NCBI RefSeq assembly: GCF_000760935.2
Contig: NZ_CP049744.1
Coordinates: forward strand, 1,674,001 to 1,738,000
Reading direction: 5' to 3'
DNA length: 64,000 bases
DNA from: Rhodococcoides fascians A25f
GTDB taxonomy: Bacteria; Actinomycetota; Actinomycetes; Mycobacteriales; Mycobacteriaceae
In this document: in pieces, positions 50,853-60,643 of the stretch
How positions within the stretch are numbered: position 1 is the stretch's first letter
Layout of the letters: every line of letters begins with the position of its first letter
Translations under genes and position numbers: made by a program
Notes under the pieces: generated by a model
Seen by the model: the letters and a program-made list of their open reading frames with translations, nothing else
Told to the model about the DNA's origin: nothing
Databases searched by the model: none

Positions 50853-51809
50853 GTGAATGCGTCGGGCCTACGGCGATCGGTACTGGCAGTTCCGGGCAGT
50901 TCGGACAAGATGATCGCCAAGGCCAAGGGTCTGCCTGCCGACGCGATCTTCCTTGATCTCGAAGATGCCGTCGCCCCCATCGCGAAGATCGAGGCTCGGG
51001 CGCGCATCGTCGATGCGCTGAACTCCGATGGCTGGGGCGATCAGATCAAGGTCGTGCGCGTCAACGACTGGACGACGCAGTGGACGTACGCCGATGTCAT
51101 CGACGTCGTCTCGGGTGCAGGCCGCAATCTCGACGCCATCCTGTTGCCGAAGGTCGAGTGCGCCGCGCACGTCCAGGCGTTGGATCTTCTTCTCACTCAG
51201 CTCGAAAAGGAACACGGTCTCGATGTCGGCGGCATCGGGATCGAGCCGCAGATCGAGAGCGCACGCAGCCTGCGCAACATCGACGAGATCGCGACCGCGA
51301 GTCCCCGGGTGCAGACGTTGGTGTTCGGGCCAGCGGATCTGATGGCCAGCGTGAACATGCGCACCCTCGTGGTCGGCGAACAGCCGGTGGGATACGACAC
51401 CGGCGACGCCTATCACCACATTCTGATGACCATTCTGCTCGCCGCGCGAACTCACGGACTGCAGGCGATCGACGGCCCGTACCTGCAGATTCGTGACCTC
51501 GACGCCTTTCGTCGAGCGGCGGGCCGCACGGCCGGCCTCGGTTTCGACGGTAAGTGGGTACTGCATCCGACGCAGATCGAGGCCGCCAACGAGATCTTCG
51601 CGCCGCGCCAATCCGACTACGACAAGGCCGAGATGATTCTCGACGCCTACGAGTTCCATACCTCCGCGGCGGGCGGCGCTCGCGGGGCGGTGATGCTCGG
51701 CGACGAGATGATCGACGAGGCGAGCCGCAAGATGGCGCTGGTCGTCTCGGCGAAGGGTCGCGCGGCCGGCCTGACGCGCACGACGACGTTCGAGCCGCCC
51801 ACGTCCTGA
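50853..51809 (+). CDS. CitE-like HpcH/HpaI aldolase/lyase
   Basis: A 318-residue CoA-ester lyase family TIM barrel. RRSVLAVPGSSDKMIAKAKGLPADAIFLDLEDAVAP (residues about 7-42) is the conserved N-terminus with the metal Asp; LLPKVE and GIEPQIESARSL hold the metal Glu; GKWVLHPTQIEAANEIF is the CoA-site loop. Members cleave malyl-, citramalyl- or beta-methylmalyl-CoA. The gene order beside MgtE-N and the stress protein recalls Rv1232c-Rv1234, but the specific substrate is open. Confidence 0.85.
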   Translation: MNASGLRRSVLAVPGSSDKMIAKAKGLPADAIFLDLEDAVAPIAKIEARARIVDALNSDGWGDQIKVVRVNDWTTQWTYADVIDVVSGAGRNLDAILLPKVECAAHVQALDLLLTQLEKEHGLDVGGIGIEPQIESARSLRNIDEIATASPRVQTLVFGPADLMASVNMRTLVVGEQPVGYDTGDAYHHILMTILLAARTHGLQAIDGPYLQIRDLDAFRRAAGRTAGLGFDGKWVLHPTQIEAANEIFAPRQSDYDKAEMILDAYEFHTSAAGGARGAVMLGDEMIDEASRKMALVVSAKGRAAGLTRTTTFEPPTS

Positions 51810-51879
51810 CCGACCGTCAACCTGCTGTGAACCGCTACAACGGGTGTGCCGGTTGTCCGTTTCGGGGCACAATGGAGCC

Positions 51880-52368
51880 ATGACCAATCCCCTCTCTCAG
51901 TCCGGTCGCCCAGGGCAGGGACTGCCGACGCCGCCCTCCGGCTGGCCCATCGGTTCGTACCCCACCTATGCCGAGGCGCAGCGCGCCGTCGACTATCTCT
52001 CCGACGAAGAGTTCTCGGTACAGGACGTCACGATCGTCGGCGTCGACCTGATGCAGGTCGAACGCGTCCTCGGCCGCCTTACATGGCCCAAAGTCATTGG
52101 TGGAGGCATTGTTTCGGGTGCGTGGCTGGGAGTGTTCCTCGGCCTGGTGCTCGGCATCTTCAGCGAGAACATCTTCGGAGCCCTGCTCATCGGTGTCGGC
52201 GGCGGCATCATCTTCGGGTTGATCTCGGCCTCCATTCCGTACGCGGCCACCAAGGGGCAGCGAGATTTCGCGTCGAGCATGCAGTTGGTGGCGGGTCGAT
52301 ACGACGTCCTCTGTGAGCCTCGAACGGCGGAGAAAGCACGCGACCTGCTCGCCAAACTGTCGATCTGA
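51880..52368 (+). CDS. General stress protein 17M-like membrane protein (Rv1234-like)
   Basis: A 162-residue protein: N-terminal YflT/GSP17M fold (PIGSYPTYAEAQRAVDYLSDEEFSVQDVTIVGVDL) and two Gly-rich transmembrane helices (VSGAWLGVFLGLVLGIFSE, GALLIGVGGGIIFGLISAS). Function unknown. ATG 51880 is preceded by ATGGAG. Position before lpqY matches Rv1234. Confidence 0.82.
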   Translation: MTNPLSQSGRPGQGLPTPPSGWPIGSYPTYAEAQRAVDYLSDEEFSVQDVTIVGVDLMQVERVLGRLTWPKVIGGGIVSGAWLGVFLGLVLGIFSENIFGALLIGVGGGIIFGLISASIPYAATKGQRDFASSMQLVAGRYDVLCEPRTAEKARDLLAKLSI

Positions 52369-52472
52369 TCACACCTGGTGGACGACCAGGCAACCGACAG
52401 GTAACGGAATAGCCCCAAATCGCCCTCTATGCCAGTGAGTTCGGTTACGTTTCTTTCGTGCACGGCAGTCCC

Positions 52473-52483
52473 ACACAGTGTGC
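52473..52483. promoter_or_regulatory. Palindrome upstream of lpqY-sugABC
   Basis: CACACAGTGTG is a perfect 11-base palindrome 33 bases before the lpqY GTG. It may be an operator; no regulator gene is adjacent. Confidence 0.3.
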
Positions 52484-52515
52484 TGCGCGAGTAATTGAAC
52501 GTACGGAGGCGGAAA

Positions 52516-53886
52516 GTGCCGAGACATCGTGGTCGTAGGCGTGGCAAAGCGACGAGAATAGGGGTGTTGGCAGCAGCGGCTCTGGTCACGAGTCCGTTGC
52601 TCGCAGCGTGTGGTTCGTCCGACAGTTCGGTTCCGGTTCTGAGTTTCTACACCGCCGCAGACGGCGCAGAGCAGTACGCCGCTGCGGCGCAGGTGTGTTC
52701 GGATGCCTCGAACGGTCGATACCGCGTGGAGCAGCGGACGCTGCCCAAGAGCGCGAACGATCAGCGTCTCCAGCTCGCGCGACGCCTCGCCGGAAACGAC
52801 AAGACGCTGGACCTGATGACGCTCGACGTGGTGTGGACGGCCGAATTCGCCGAAGCCGGATGGGCATTGCCCGTCCCGGAAGACCTGTCCGCGAAGCTGC
52901 GCGACGGCTCCACGCTCGAAGGACCGCTCGCCACCGCGGAATGGCAGGACCAGCTGTATGCGGTTCCGCTCAACTCCAACACCCAGTTGCTCTGGTATCG
53001 GCCCGACGAGGTGCCGGACGGGGTACCGCCGCAGACGTGGGATCAGCTGATCGACGTGGCCGAGGCCAATGCGGCCGCCGGCAAGCCGGGGCAGATCGGC
53101 GTACAGGCCAAGCAGTACGAGGGCTTCATGGTGTGGTTCAACTCGCTGCTCGAGAGTGCGGGTGGTTCGGTCGTCGCCGAGGACGGAACGACGGTGACGC
53201 TGAACGACACTCCCGAGCATCGCGCGGCCACCGAGAAGGCCCTCGAGATCATCAAGCGGGTCGCCACGGCCGACGGCCACGACCCATCGGTCTCGCAGAG
53301 CGACGAGGCGACGGCCCGGCTCGGGATGGAATCGGGACGGATGGCCTTCCAGGTCAACTACCCGTTCGTGTTGCCCGGTCTGAAGGAGAACGCGATCGCC
53401 GGCGCCGTCTCGTTCCTCGATCTCGCGAACGTGCCTGCCGACCAGCAGGACGCGCGTATCGCCGAGGTCTTCCGCAGCGCGCCGTATCCGGAGGTGAACC
53501 CCGGCGAGCCCGCGAAGGTCACCATCGGTGGATTCAACATCGGCGTCGCCAAGACGACCCAGCACGAGGATCTCGCGTGGGAGGCCGTCGAGTGCCTCAC
53601 CAACGAAGAGAACCAGCGCAACAACGCCATCAACGGTGGTGTGCCGCCGGTGCTGAAGTCGCTGTACTCCGATCCGGAGTTCCAGGCCTCCTATCCCGCA
53701 TGGGAAGGCGTGCTCGGTTCCATCGAATCGGCGGCTGTGCGACCCGTTTCGCCTGCCTACCAGAGCATCTCGATTCTGTTGACCGATGCGCTCAACCCAC
53801 CGCAGAACATCGATCCGGTAGCCGACGTGGACAAGCTCGCTGATCTTGTCACCAAGGCCGTCAATTCCGAAGGGTTGATTCCATGA
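52516..53886 (+). CDS. lpqY: Trehalose-binding lipoprotein LpqY
   Basis: A 456-residue family 1 solute-binding lipoprotein. The signal has an Arg-rich start (RHRGRRRGK) and lipobox LAAC (about Cys32). The body has VLSFYTAADGAEQY, AVPLNSNTQLLWYR and VNYPFVLPG typical of the sugar-binding group. In mycobacteria LpqY-SugABC recycles trehalose released by mycolyl transfer. GTG 52516 is chosen over TTG 52495 because GGAGG (52505-52509) lies 6 bases upstream. Overlaps sugA by 4 bases. Confidence 0.94.
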   Translation: MPRHRGRRRGKATRIGVLAAAALVTSPLLAACGSSDSSVPVLSFYTAADGAEQYAAAAQVCSDASNGRYRVEQRTLPKSANDQRLQLARRLAGNDKTLDLMTLDVVWTAEFAEAGWALPVPEDLSAKLRDGSTLEGPLATAEWQDQLYAVPLNSNTQLLWYRPDEVPDGVPPQTWDQLIDVAEANAAAGKPGQIGVQAKQYEGFMVWFNSLLESAGGSVVAEDGTTVTLNDTPEHRAATEKALEIIKRVATADGHDPSVSQSDEATARLGMESGRMAFQVNYPFVLPGLKENAIAGAVSFLDLANVPADQQDARIAEVFRSAPYPEVNPGEPAKVTIGGFNIGVAKTTQHEDLAWEAVECLTNEENQRNNAINGGVPPVLKSLYSDPEFQASYPAWEGVLGSIESAAVRPVSPAYQSISILLTDALNPPQNIDPVADVDKLADLVTKAVNSEGLIP

Positions 53887-54833
53887 GTGCTCCTACCGAT
53901 TCAGAGCCCCAATCGCAGCCTCTGGACAAGCAGGCAGCCCTGAAGAACGTCTCCGACGGCAAGAAGGCCGAACGGCGGCTGGGACTGTTGCTCATCGCAC
54001 CCGCAGCGATTCTGATGATCGCCGTCACCGGCTATCCGATCATCTACGCGTTCTGGCTCAGCCTGCAGAAGTACAACCTCGCGTTCCCCGAGGATCGTGA
54101 ATTCGTCGGCATCTCCAACTACGTCACGGTGCTCTCCGACGGGTACTGGTGGACGGCGTTCGGTGTCACGGCGGGCATCACGATCATCTCGGTCATCATC
54201 GAGTTCGTCCTCGGCCTGGCGGTGGCTCTGGTCATGCACCGCACCATCTTCGGCCGTGGACTGGTGCGCACCGTGGTGCTCATCCCGTACGGCATCGTGA
54301 CCGTCGCCGCGGCGTACAGCTGGTACTACGCATGGACCCCGGGCACGGGATATCTCGCCAATCTGCTGCCCGACGGTAGTGCTCCGCTCACCGAGCAGTT
54401 CCCGTCGCTGGCGATCGTCGTGTTGGCCGAGGTGTGGAAGACCACGCCGTTCATGGCGCTGCTGCTCCTGGCAGGGCTGGCGCTGGTGCCCGACGATCTG
54501 CTGAAGGCGGCCGAGGTCGACGGAGCAGGCGCGTGGACCAGGTTGATGCGCATCACGATTCCGTTGATGAAGCCGGCGATTCTCGTCGCGGTGCTCTTCC
54601 GCACCCTCGACGCGTTCCGCATCTTCGACAACATCTACGTGCTCACCCGAGGTAGCAACGAAACCGGATCGGTCTCGATTCTCGGTTACAACAACCTGTT
54701 CGGGGCGTTCAACCTCGGACTCGGGTCGGCGATCAGCATTCTGATCTTCTTCTGCGTCGCGATCATCGCGTTCGTGTTCATCAAGCTGTTCGGTGCCTCG
54801 GCACCGGGATCCGACGACGGAGGCCGCAAGTAA
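53883..54833 (+). CDS. sugA: Trehalose ABC permease SugA
   Basis: A 316-residue MalF-type permease with six transmembrane segments after a hydrophilic N-terminus. The cytoplasmic EAA-type loop is [24 protein letters not shown]. It pairs with SugB to form the pore. The start overlaps the lpqY stop (ATGA) and its stop overlaps the sugB start by one base (TAATG), so expression is tightly coupled. Confidence 0.95.
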   Translation: MSAPTDSEPQSQPLDKQAALKNVSDGKKAERRLGLLLIAPAAILMIAVTGYPIIYAFWLSLQKYNLAFPEDREFVGISNYVTVLSDGYWWTAFGVTAGITIISVIIEFVLGLAVALVMHRTIFGRGLVRTVVLIPYGIVTVAAAYSWYYAWTPGTGYLANLLPDGSAPLTEQFPSLAIVVLAEVWKTTPFMALLLLAGLALVPDDLLKAAEVDGAGAWTRLMRITIPLMKPAILVAVLFRTLDAFRIFDNIYVLTRGSNETGSVSILGYNNLFGAFNLGLGSAISILIFFCVAIIAFVFIKLFGASAPGSDDGGRK

Positions 54834-55666
54834 TGACCACTGTTACGCCTCGCAAGAAGGTCGGTTGGACGGTAGTCAACGTCCTCGTCCTGCTCTACGC
54901 ACTCGTTCCACTGCTGTGGATCATCAGCCTGTCGTTCAAGTCGACGGCCACCATTGCCGACGGCAACTTCATTCCGCGTGCGATCACCTTCGACAACTAC
55001 AAGGGCATCTTCTCGACGAATCAGTTCACCTCGGCATTGGTGAACTCGATCGGCATCGGACTGATCACCACGGTGATCGCCGTGGTGATCGGCACGATGG
55101 CCGCGTATGCCGTTGCTCGCCTGGACTTCCCGGGAAAGAAGGCACTCGTCGGTGCGGCGCTGCTCATCGCGATGTTCCCCCAGATCTCGCTGGTGACACC
55201 GCTGTTCGACATCTCCCGCTCGCTGGGACTGTTCGACACCTGGCCGGGACTGATCATTCCGTACATCACCTTCGCATTGCCGTTGGCGATCTACACCCTC
55301 TCGGCGTTCTTCCGCGAGATTCCGTGGGAGCTCGAAAAGGCAGCGAAGATGGACGGCGCGACGCCCGCACAGGCGTTCCGCAAGGTCATCGCCCCGCTGG
55401 CTGCGCCCGGCATTGTCACCGCCGCCATTCTGGTGTTCATCTTCGCCTGGAACGACCTGCTGCTCGCCATCTCGTTGACAGCAACGGAACGTTCGGTCAC
55501 CGTCCCGGCGGCCATCTCGCAGTTCACCGGTAGCTCTCAGTTCGAGGAGCCCACGGGGTCGATCGCGGCGGCAGCAGTCGTCATCACGATCCCGATCATC
55601 ATTTTTGTGCTCTTCTTCCAACGACGTATCGTGGCGGGCTTGACGTCCGGCGCAGTGAAGGGATAA
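54833..55666 (+). CDS. sugB: Trehalose ABC permease SugB
   Basis: A 277-residue MalG-type permease with six transmembrane segments. The EAA-type loop is [26 protein letters not shown], and the C-terminal [17 protein letters not shown] is the usual MalG ending. Second pore subunit of the trehalose importer. Confidence 0.95.
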   Translation: MTTVTPRKKVGWTVVNVLVLLYALVPLLWIISLSFKSTATIADGNFIPRAITFDNYKGIFSTNQFTSALVNSIGIGLITTVIAVVIGTMAAYAVARLDFPGKKALVGAALLIAMFPQISLVTPLFDISRSLGLFDTWPGLIIPYITFALPLAIYTLSAFFREIPWELEKAAKMDGATPAQAFRKVIAPLAAPGIVTAAILVFIFAWNDLLLAISLTATERSVTVPAAISQFTGSSQFEEPTGSIAAAAVVITIPIIIFVLFFQRRIVAGLTSGAVKG

Positions 55667-55671
55667 CCGTC

Positions 55672-56841
55672 ATGGCCGAAATAGTTCTCGACAAAGTCAC
55701 CAAGCTCTACCCCGACGGCGCGGCTGCCGTCAGCGACGTCGACATCACCATCGCCGACGGCGAATTCATCATCCTCGTCGGGCCGTCCGGTTGCGGAAAG
55801 TCCACCACCCTCAACATGATCGCCGGCCTCGAGGACATCTCCTCGGGCGAACTGCGCATCGCGGGGGAGCGGGTCAACGAGCGTGCTCCGAAGGATCGCG
55901 ACATCGCGATGGTGTTCCAGTCCTACGCGCTGTACCCGCACATGACGGTGCGTCAGAACATCGCCTTCCCGCTCACTCTGGCGAAGCTCTCGAAGTCCGA
56001 GATCAACACCAAGGTCGAGGAGGCAGCCAAGATCCTCGACCTGAGTCAGCACCTCGACCGCAAGCCGGCGAACCTCTCCGGTGGTCAACGCCAGCGAGTT
56101 GCCATGGGCCGCGCCATCGTTCGCACACCCAAGGCCTTCCTGATGGACGAGCCGCTGTCCAACCTCGACGCGAAGCTGCGTGTACAGACGCGCGCCGAGA
56201 TCTCGCGGCTGCAGAAGCGCCTGGGCACCACCACCGTCTATGTCACGCACGATCAGACCGAGGCCATGACCCTCGGCGACCGCGTCGTGGTGCTGCGCAG
56301 CGGACTGGTGCAGCAGATCGGGTCGCCGCAGGAGCTCTACGACAAGCCGCGAAACCTGTTCGTGGGCGGCTTCATCGGATCGCCCTCGATGAATTTCGTT
56401 CCCGGACAGCTCACCTCGAACGGCGTGTCCACCGCGCTCGGTGAGATCGACATCCCGCTCGAGCGGATGGATGCGATCAAGGCCAAGAACCCGGGCCGCG
56501 AGGTGGTCGTCGGTATCCGCCCCGAGCATTTCGAGGATGCGGCGCTGATCGACGGCTACCAGAAGATGAGCGGTGCCACCTTCACCGCCACCGTCGACGT
56601 GCTCGAGTCGATGGGCAGCGACAAGTACGTCTACTTCACGCTCAAGGGCGCCCGCGTCGAATCCAGTGAGCTGCAGGAACTGGCAGCCGACGCTGGTATC
56701 GCCGATCTCGGTGGCGCACAGGTCGTTGCGCGTCTGGCGGCCGAGTCCAAGGCCGCCGAGGGTGGTCAGGTGGAACTGTGGTTCGACCCGGCGAAGATCT
56801 CGGTGTTCGACCAGGCCTCGGGTGCCAATCTGACGCTGTAG
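55672..56841 (+). CDS. sugC: Trehalose ABC ATPase SugC
   Basis: A 389-residue MalK/UgpC-type ATPase. Walker [11 protein letters not shown]-loop [16 protein letters not shown], signature [15 protein letters not shown], Walker [17 protein letters not shown], and a C-terminal TOBE-type regulatory region (VVGIRPEHF). Powers LpqY-SugAB. 5 bases after sugB. A 21-bp hairpin follows its stop. Confidence 0.96.
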   Translation: MAEIVLDKVTKLYPDGAAAVSDVDITIADGEFIILVGPSGCGKSTTLNMIAGLEDISSGELRIAGERVNERAPKDRDIAMVFQSYALYPHMTVRQNIAFPLTLAKLSKSEINTKVEEAAKILDLSQHLDRKPANLSGGQRQRVAMGRAIVRTPKAFLMDEPLSNLDAKLRVQTRAEISRLQKRLGTTTVYVTHDQTEAMTLGDRVVVLRSGLVQQIGSPQELYDKPRNLFVGGFIGSPSMNFVPGQLTSNGVSTALGEIDIPLERMDAIKAKNPGREVVVGIRPEHFEDAALIDGYQKMSGATFTATVDVLESMGSDKYVYFTLKGARVESSELQELAADAGIADLGGAQVVARLAAESKAAEGGQVELWFDPAKISVFDQASGANLTL

Positions 56842-56852
56842 AGCGCTACGCG

Positions 56853-56898
56853 CATGTGAGCGGAACTTCGTAGTGGGCTACGAAGTTCCGCTCACATG
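56853..56898. terminator. Perfect 21-bp hairpin after sugC
   Basis: 56853-56873 and 56878-56898 are exact inverted repeats (arm begins CATGTGAGCGG and ends TTCGTAG) around a TGGG loop. It lies between convergent sugC and the small secreted protein gene, where it would end both transcripts. The length and perfection suggest a mobile REP-like unit. Confidence 0.75.
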
Positions 56899-56900
56899 GG

Positions 56901-57188
56901 TCAGAACGCGGAACCGGTGGTCGGTAACTGGTATCCCTGGAAGAAGTCGAACGGGACCACGTTCGGTGCCGGGTTCTGCAGCTGCGGTGCCGGTGCCTGT
57001 GGGAACAGTTCGGGCAGGCGGAACTGATCGGGCTGCTGGTTCTGCTGATACTGCGGCGCGCTGTGGTCACGATCGTCGCGGTCGGACCACAGGGGATCGG
57101 CGGACGCGGTGCCGGTGACTGCTACCAGAGGGATGGCCACCAATGCTCCGGTGACTGCTGCGCGGGTGAGAATCTTCTTGGTATTCAT
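56901..57188 (-). CDS. Small secreted Gln/Pro-rich protein
   Basis: A 95-residue exported protein: signal peptide MNTKKILTRAAVTGALVAI...TASA-DP, then a polar mature part rich in Gln, Pro and Asp (SAPQYQQNQQPDQFRLPELFPQAPAPQL) ending LPTTGSAF. No domain recognised. ATG 57188 has GAGAGG about 9 bases upstream. The end LPTTGSAF resembles a sortase LPxTG motif, but no hydrophobic anchor or charged tail follows, so it is probably coincidental. Confidence 0.75.
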   Translation of the reverse strand: MNTKKILTRAAVTGALVAIPLVAVTGTASADPLWSDRDDRDHSAPQYQQNQQPDQFRLPELFPQAPAPQLQNPAPNVVPFDFFQGYQLPTTGSAF

Positions 57189-57381
57189 CAGGTGTGCCTC
57201 TCGTCGGTGTTCGTACCTCCACGACACTAGGTACGCATGAGGTCACCCGAAAGGCAGATTCGTTGACTCCCAGTAGATTACGAGTTTCCTGCCAGGGGCC
57301 TCGACCAGCGGCTGAACGGTCCGCGTCCTGGTCGGACGAGGGTGTCACCTGTCAGGCTGCTGTGAGGCGGTCGGCAGTGCG

Positions 57382-58818
57382 TCATACCGGCATGTTCGAC
57401 GTGGTGGTCGGCTCGGACTCGGCCACTCGCACCGATTCCCGAGCCGCGGGGGTGCTCCTGATGGCCAGGGCCGCGAGTACGACGACGAGGCAGGCCACCG
57501 CGCCTGCGACGAAGGCTGCGGTGTACACGCTCTCGCGGGCAACGGCCGTCCCGTCGATGGTGAACATGGCCAGGACGGTGGACAGCGTGGCGCTGGCAAT
57601 CGAGGTACCGACTGTTCGGACGATCGAATTGACGCTGTTCGCCACCCCGGTGTCCGCTGCGCTGACCTCGGCCATGAGCAGGTTCGGCAGGGCAGCGAAC
57701 GCAAGACTGACGAACATGTTGATGACGATGCCTGCGGTGATCAGCTGCCAGGTGTGATCGTGGGCGAGTGCGACGAAGACGAATCCGACCAGCCCGATCA
57801 TGGCTCCTGCGATCAGTACTCGCCGCGGCCCGAACGACCGGATGAGACGGCCACTGACGACGGCTGCGACTACTCCGACCGCCGCGCCGGGCAGCAGGTA
57901 CACAACGCTCGCCTCGAGAACATTCGCGGTGAAGCCGTAGCCGGCCACGGCTCGTGGTGTCTGCACGAAGTACGAGCAGGCGAGGAAATTGACGAACATC
58001 CCGATACCGACGAACAGGGTGGCGACGTTGGTGGCGAGCAACGGGCCGTGGGTGAGCATGCGGGGTGCGACGAGTGGCTCGTCGGCGCGCTTCTCGAAGT
58101 TCCACCAGATGGCCCCCGCGACTACACCGACAACCGCGCAGCCGATGGTGGCGATCGAACCCCACCCCCAGGTGCGGCCCTGGGTCAGGGCGAGGAACAG
58201 CAGAAGCAGAGTCACCGCGAGCAGTGCAGCGCCCCACCAGTCGACGGTGCCGCCACTGGTTCTCGGACGCGCCGGTACACCGAACCAGGCGATCGCGAGA
58301 GCGAGCACCACGAAGGCAACAGTGAGCCAGAACACGCGGTGGTAGTCGGCACCGTTGGCCGTCAGCAGCCCGGTCAACACCAGTCCGAACCCGCCGCCGA
58401 CGCCGAGTGTGCCGGACAGGACTGCCATCGAGCCCACGAGCTTACGAGGAGGCATCTCGTCGCGAAGGACGGCAAGCGCGATGGGGAACAGTGCGTAGGC
58501 CACGCCCTGCAGGACCCGGCCGACGATCAGCCACAGCAACGAGTGCGTCAGGGCCGCGAGCAGAGATCCGGCGAGGACGACGGTGAGCACACCGATCAGC
58601 ACCGGACGCTTACCGTGCAGGTCGGCGAGCCTCCCGATGACCGGGGTGGCGATCACCGCCGCGAGAAGATTGGCCGTCAGTACCCATCCGGCGGCGGTGG
58701 TGCTGACCCCGAGTTGGGTGCCGATGGTCAGAACGATGGGGACGACCATCGTTTGCAGGACCGCGAGAGTCATGACGATGAAACAGAGTCCGGGCAGCAG
58801 TATGCGGCGGGTGGACAT
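57382..58818 (-). CDS. MFS drug exporter, DHA2 (EmrB/QacA) family
   Basis: A 478-residue protein with about 14 transmembrane segments. Motif A-like GRLADLHGKRPVLIG lies after the second segment, and motif C-type GTLGVGGGFGLVLTGLL in the fifth. DHA2 pumps export drugs or metabolites by proton antiport. GAGGTAG is just before ATG 58818. The 145-base AT-rich gap upstream contains similar GTTAC-CTATC and GTAAC-TATC elements that may be regulator sites; no regulator gene is adjacent. Confidence 0.9.
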   Translation of the reverse strand: MSTRRILLPGLCFIVMTLAVLQTMVVPIVLTIGTQLGVSTTAAGWVLTANLLAAVIATPVIGRLADLHGKRPVLIGVLTVVLAGSLLAALTHSLLWLIVGRVLQGVAYALFPIALAVLRDEMPPRKLVGSMAVLSGTLGVGGGFGLVLTGLLTANGADYHRVFWLTVAFVVLALAIAWFGVPARPRTSGGTVDWWGAALLAVTLLLLFLALTQGRTWGWGSIATIGCAVVGVVAGAIWWNFEKRADEPLVAPRMLTHGPLLATNVATLFVGIGMFVNFLACSYFVQTPRAVAGYGFTANVLEASVVYLLPGAAVGVVAAVVSGRLIRSFGPRRVLIAGAMIGLVGFVFVALAHDHTWQLITAGIVINMFVSLAFAALPNLLMAEVSAADTGVANSVNSIVRTVGTSIASATLSTVLAMFTIDGTAVARESVYTAAFVAGAVACLVVVLAALAIRSTPAARESVRVAESEPTTTSNMPV

Positions 58819-58963
58819 GAAAGAGCTACCTCGTTACCTATCGACTATGCGGTGGAGCCGAAAAAATTAGAATGATGAACGCATCTAAGTAACTATCAGA
58901 GATCGGTGTACCAGGGAAGTGAGCCGGGGCCGCCACCACGGCCGAGCGTCGACGCGGGCAGTA

Positions 58964-59824
58964 CTACGGCCGGGTAGGTTTGCCCAGCGCTTTCTGCCGG
59001 AGTTCGCTGACGATCTCGTCGTTCCAGACGTGTTCGCGCACCAGGCGGTAACGCTCCCGGCTCATCCAGAGGTACGCCTCCGCGTCGGTGCGATCCTCGA
59101 GGATCTCGGCCGCGCGCACCATGCGCACCACCGGCAGGTACTCCTCACCGAACCAACGCCGCGCGACGGTACCGCGGTCGACGAATTCACCGACCTCCTG
59201 CATCAGCCGGAAGCCCCACGCCTCGACCGACTCGCTGAGCTGGGCGTAGTCGAACGGATCGGTCACCTGGACGGCCTCGCGGGCCTTGCCCACCAACGGG
59301 ACACGACTGAGGAAGATGCGCCGGTGGTCCTTGATCAGCAGATCGCCGCGTCGGGTGATGCCCTCGGGGGAGATGCGCGTGATGATCTCGGTGACGACGG
59401 CGTCGATCGTCGTGCGGTGCATGGCGAATGCGATGGACACTCGATGATGGCCGTCGACGACGAAATGCATGCCACCGATGCGGTACACCTGGATCGGGGG
59501 CATCGCCTCACCGCGGCGTTGGGCGGCTGCCAGTCGCTGCCAGCGTTCACGAATGCGCGCCGACGTCGGCCGGAAGAAGCGGTCGAAATCGCGAGTGCGG
59601 TCGACGCTTCCGACGATGGTCTCGACGCGAATGACCTGCAGGCCGAGATGACGCTCGCCCACCTTGCCGAGCGCGGCAACCACCTCGTCGAACGGCAGGA
59701 TGGTGTTGACGTCGTCGGGTTGACGCCGGAGCCATCCGACCAGACGGGCGACGTCGGCGCGTCGGCGCTGGCGGGTGAAGTCGTTCTCCGCATCGGCGGC
59801 CGGAAATCCGGTGTCACGTGCCAT
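58964..59824 (-). CDS. ParB-like nuclease-fold protein
   Basis: A 286-residue protein with a ParB/sulfiredoxin-like domain in the middle (PPIQVYRIGGMHFVVDGHHRVSIAFAM, residues about 108-134; DGHHR is the family box). There is no HTH domain as in true ParB, so it is not the segregation protein. The C-terminal half is helical and Arg/Glu-rich. Function unknown. Its start overlaps the end of the phosphoesterase gene by 11 bases, so the two are one unit. Confidence 0.75.
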   Translation of the reverse strand: MARDTGFPAADAENDFTRQRRRADVARLVGWLRRQPDDVNTILPFDEVVAALGKVGERHLGLQVIRVETIVGSVDRTRDFDRFFRPTSARIRERWQRLAAAQRRGEAMPPIQVYRIGGMHFVVDGHHRVSIAFAMHRTTIDAVVTEIITRISPEGITRRGDLLIKDHRRIFLSRVPLVGKAREAVQVTDPFDYAQLSESVEAWGFRLMQEVGEFVDRGTVARRWFGEEYLPVVRMVRAAEILEDRTDAEAYLWMSRERYRLVREHVWNDEIVSELRQKALGKPTRP

Positions 59825-60530
59825 GCCTGCGCCTCACGATCCTCGGTGCCTCGAATTCGGTTCTCTGTCCGCCCGGTTCGATCTCGAGCAGGGTGTACCC
59901 GACGGTGTTGATCACCGCTGCGCCGTGCAGGGTCAGATCCTCCGGCGTTGCGCCGTGCGGATGAATATGGCCGTGCAACAACAACTGTGGGGCGAGTCTT
60001 CGCGTCACCTCGTCGAGGCAGTCGAAACCGATGTGTGCGGGGTCGGTGTCGTCTCCGACGCCGAGCGGCGGACTGTGGGTCAGCAGAATGTCCAGGGGCC
60101 GAAAGTCTTTGCGGACGTTGCGATGCCACGCGAACGTCCGAGTCAGGGTGCGTGAGCGTCGACGCTGCTGCCGCTGGGTCCACTGGTTGGGCCCGCCGTT
60201 GTAGCGGATGGACCCGCCGAGACCGGCGATCCGCAGGCCCGCCGCGGAGACGATTCGGCGATCGACGTTGACGGCTCCGACGGGTCCGGGCCAGGTGGTG
60301 GGGAGCCCGGCGCGCATCCATCCCGCACGTCCGGCCGAGTAGCCGGTGAGGTCCGCGTCGTGGTTGCCGGGAACGAATACGCACGGCGCGTTCAAGGCAT
60401 CGGTGAGGTATTCGAGGTAGTCGAACGGAAGGTCGCCTGCGCCGAGAATCAAGTCGACTCCGAGCGACTTCACCTGCGGACTCCACAGGGATTCGATCGT
60501 TTCGTCGGACACTGCGAGAACGGAGACCAC
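59814..60530 (-). CDS. Calcineurin-like metallophosphoesterase
   Basis: A 238-residue phosphoesterase with dinuclear metal motifs GAGDLP, VPGNHD, LLTHSPP and LLHGHIHPH. The usual first DxH motif appears as VSDET, lacking the His, so the metal site may be altered. GTG 60530 is chosen (GGAGGTGGG upstream); GTG 60563, 33 bases further upstream, is an alternative with GGAGGT almost touching it. Coupled with the ParB-like gene. Substrate unknown. Confidence 0.85.
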   Translation of the reverse strand: MVSVLAVSDETIESLWSPQVKSLGVDLILGAGDLPFDYLEYLTDALNAPCVFVPGNHDADLTGYSAGRAGWMRAGLPTTWPGPVGAVNVDRRIVSAAGLRIAGLGGSIRYNGGPNQWTQRQQRRRSRTLTRTFAWHRNVRKDFRPLDILLTHSPPLGVGDDTDPAHIGFDCLDEVTRRLAPQLLLHGHIHPHGATPEDLTLHGAAVINTVGYTLLEIEPGGQRTEFEAPRIVRRRHGT

Positions 60531-60591
60531 GGTACGACGGTACCCACCTCCGTTGCGTGGCACCTCCGAACGGACTTCTCGGGCATCGGTG

Positions 60592-60643
60592 GTGTTGGAT
60601 GGGTCAGGTGAGCGACAGTGTTGGATGGGTCACGTGAGTGACA
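60592..60643. repeat. Tandem 26-base duplication over a start codon
   Basis: Units 60592-60617 and 60618-60643 differ at two positions only. Each carries GTGAG(C/T)GACA, so the start codon of the SUFU-like gene is duplicated out of frame (GTG 60608 and GTG 60634). Confidence 0.85.

Noticed and set aside
57154..57188. LPTTG-like end of the small secreted protein as a sortase signal
   Set aside because: The motif is at the extreme C-terminus (56901-56925) without the hydrophobic anchor and positive tail sortase needs.
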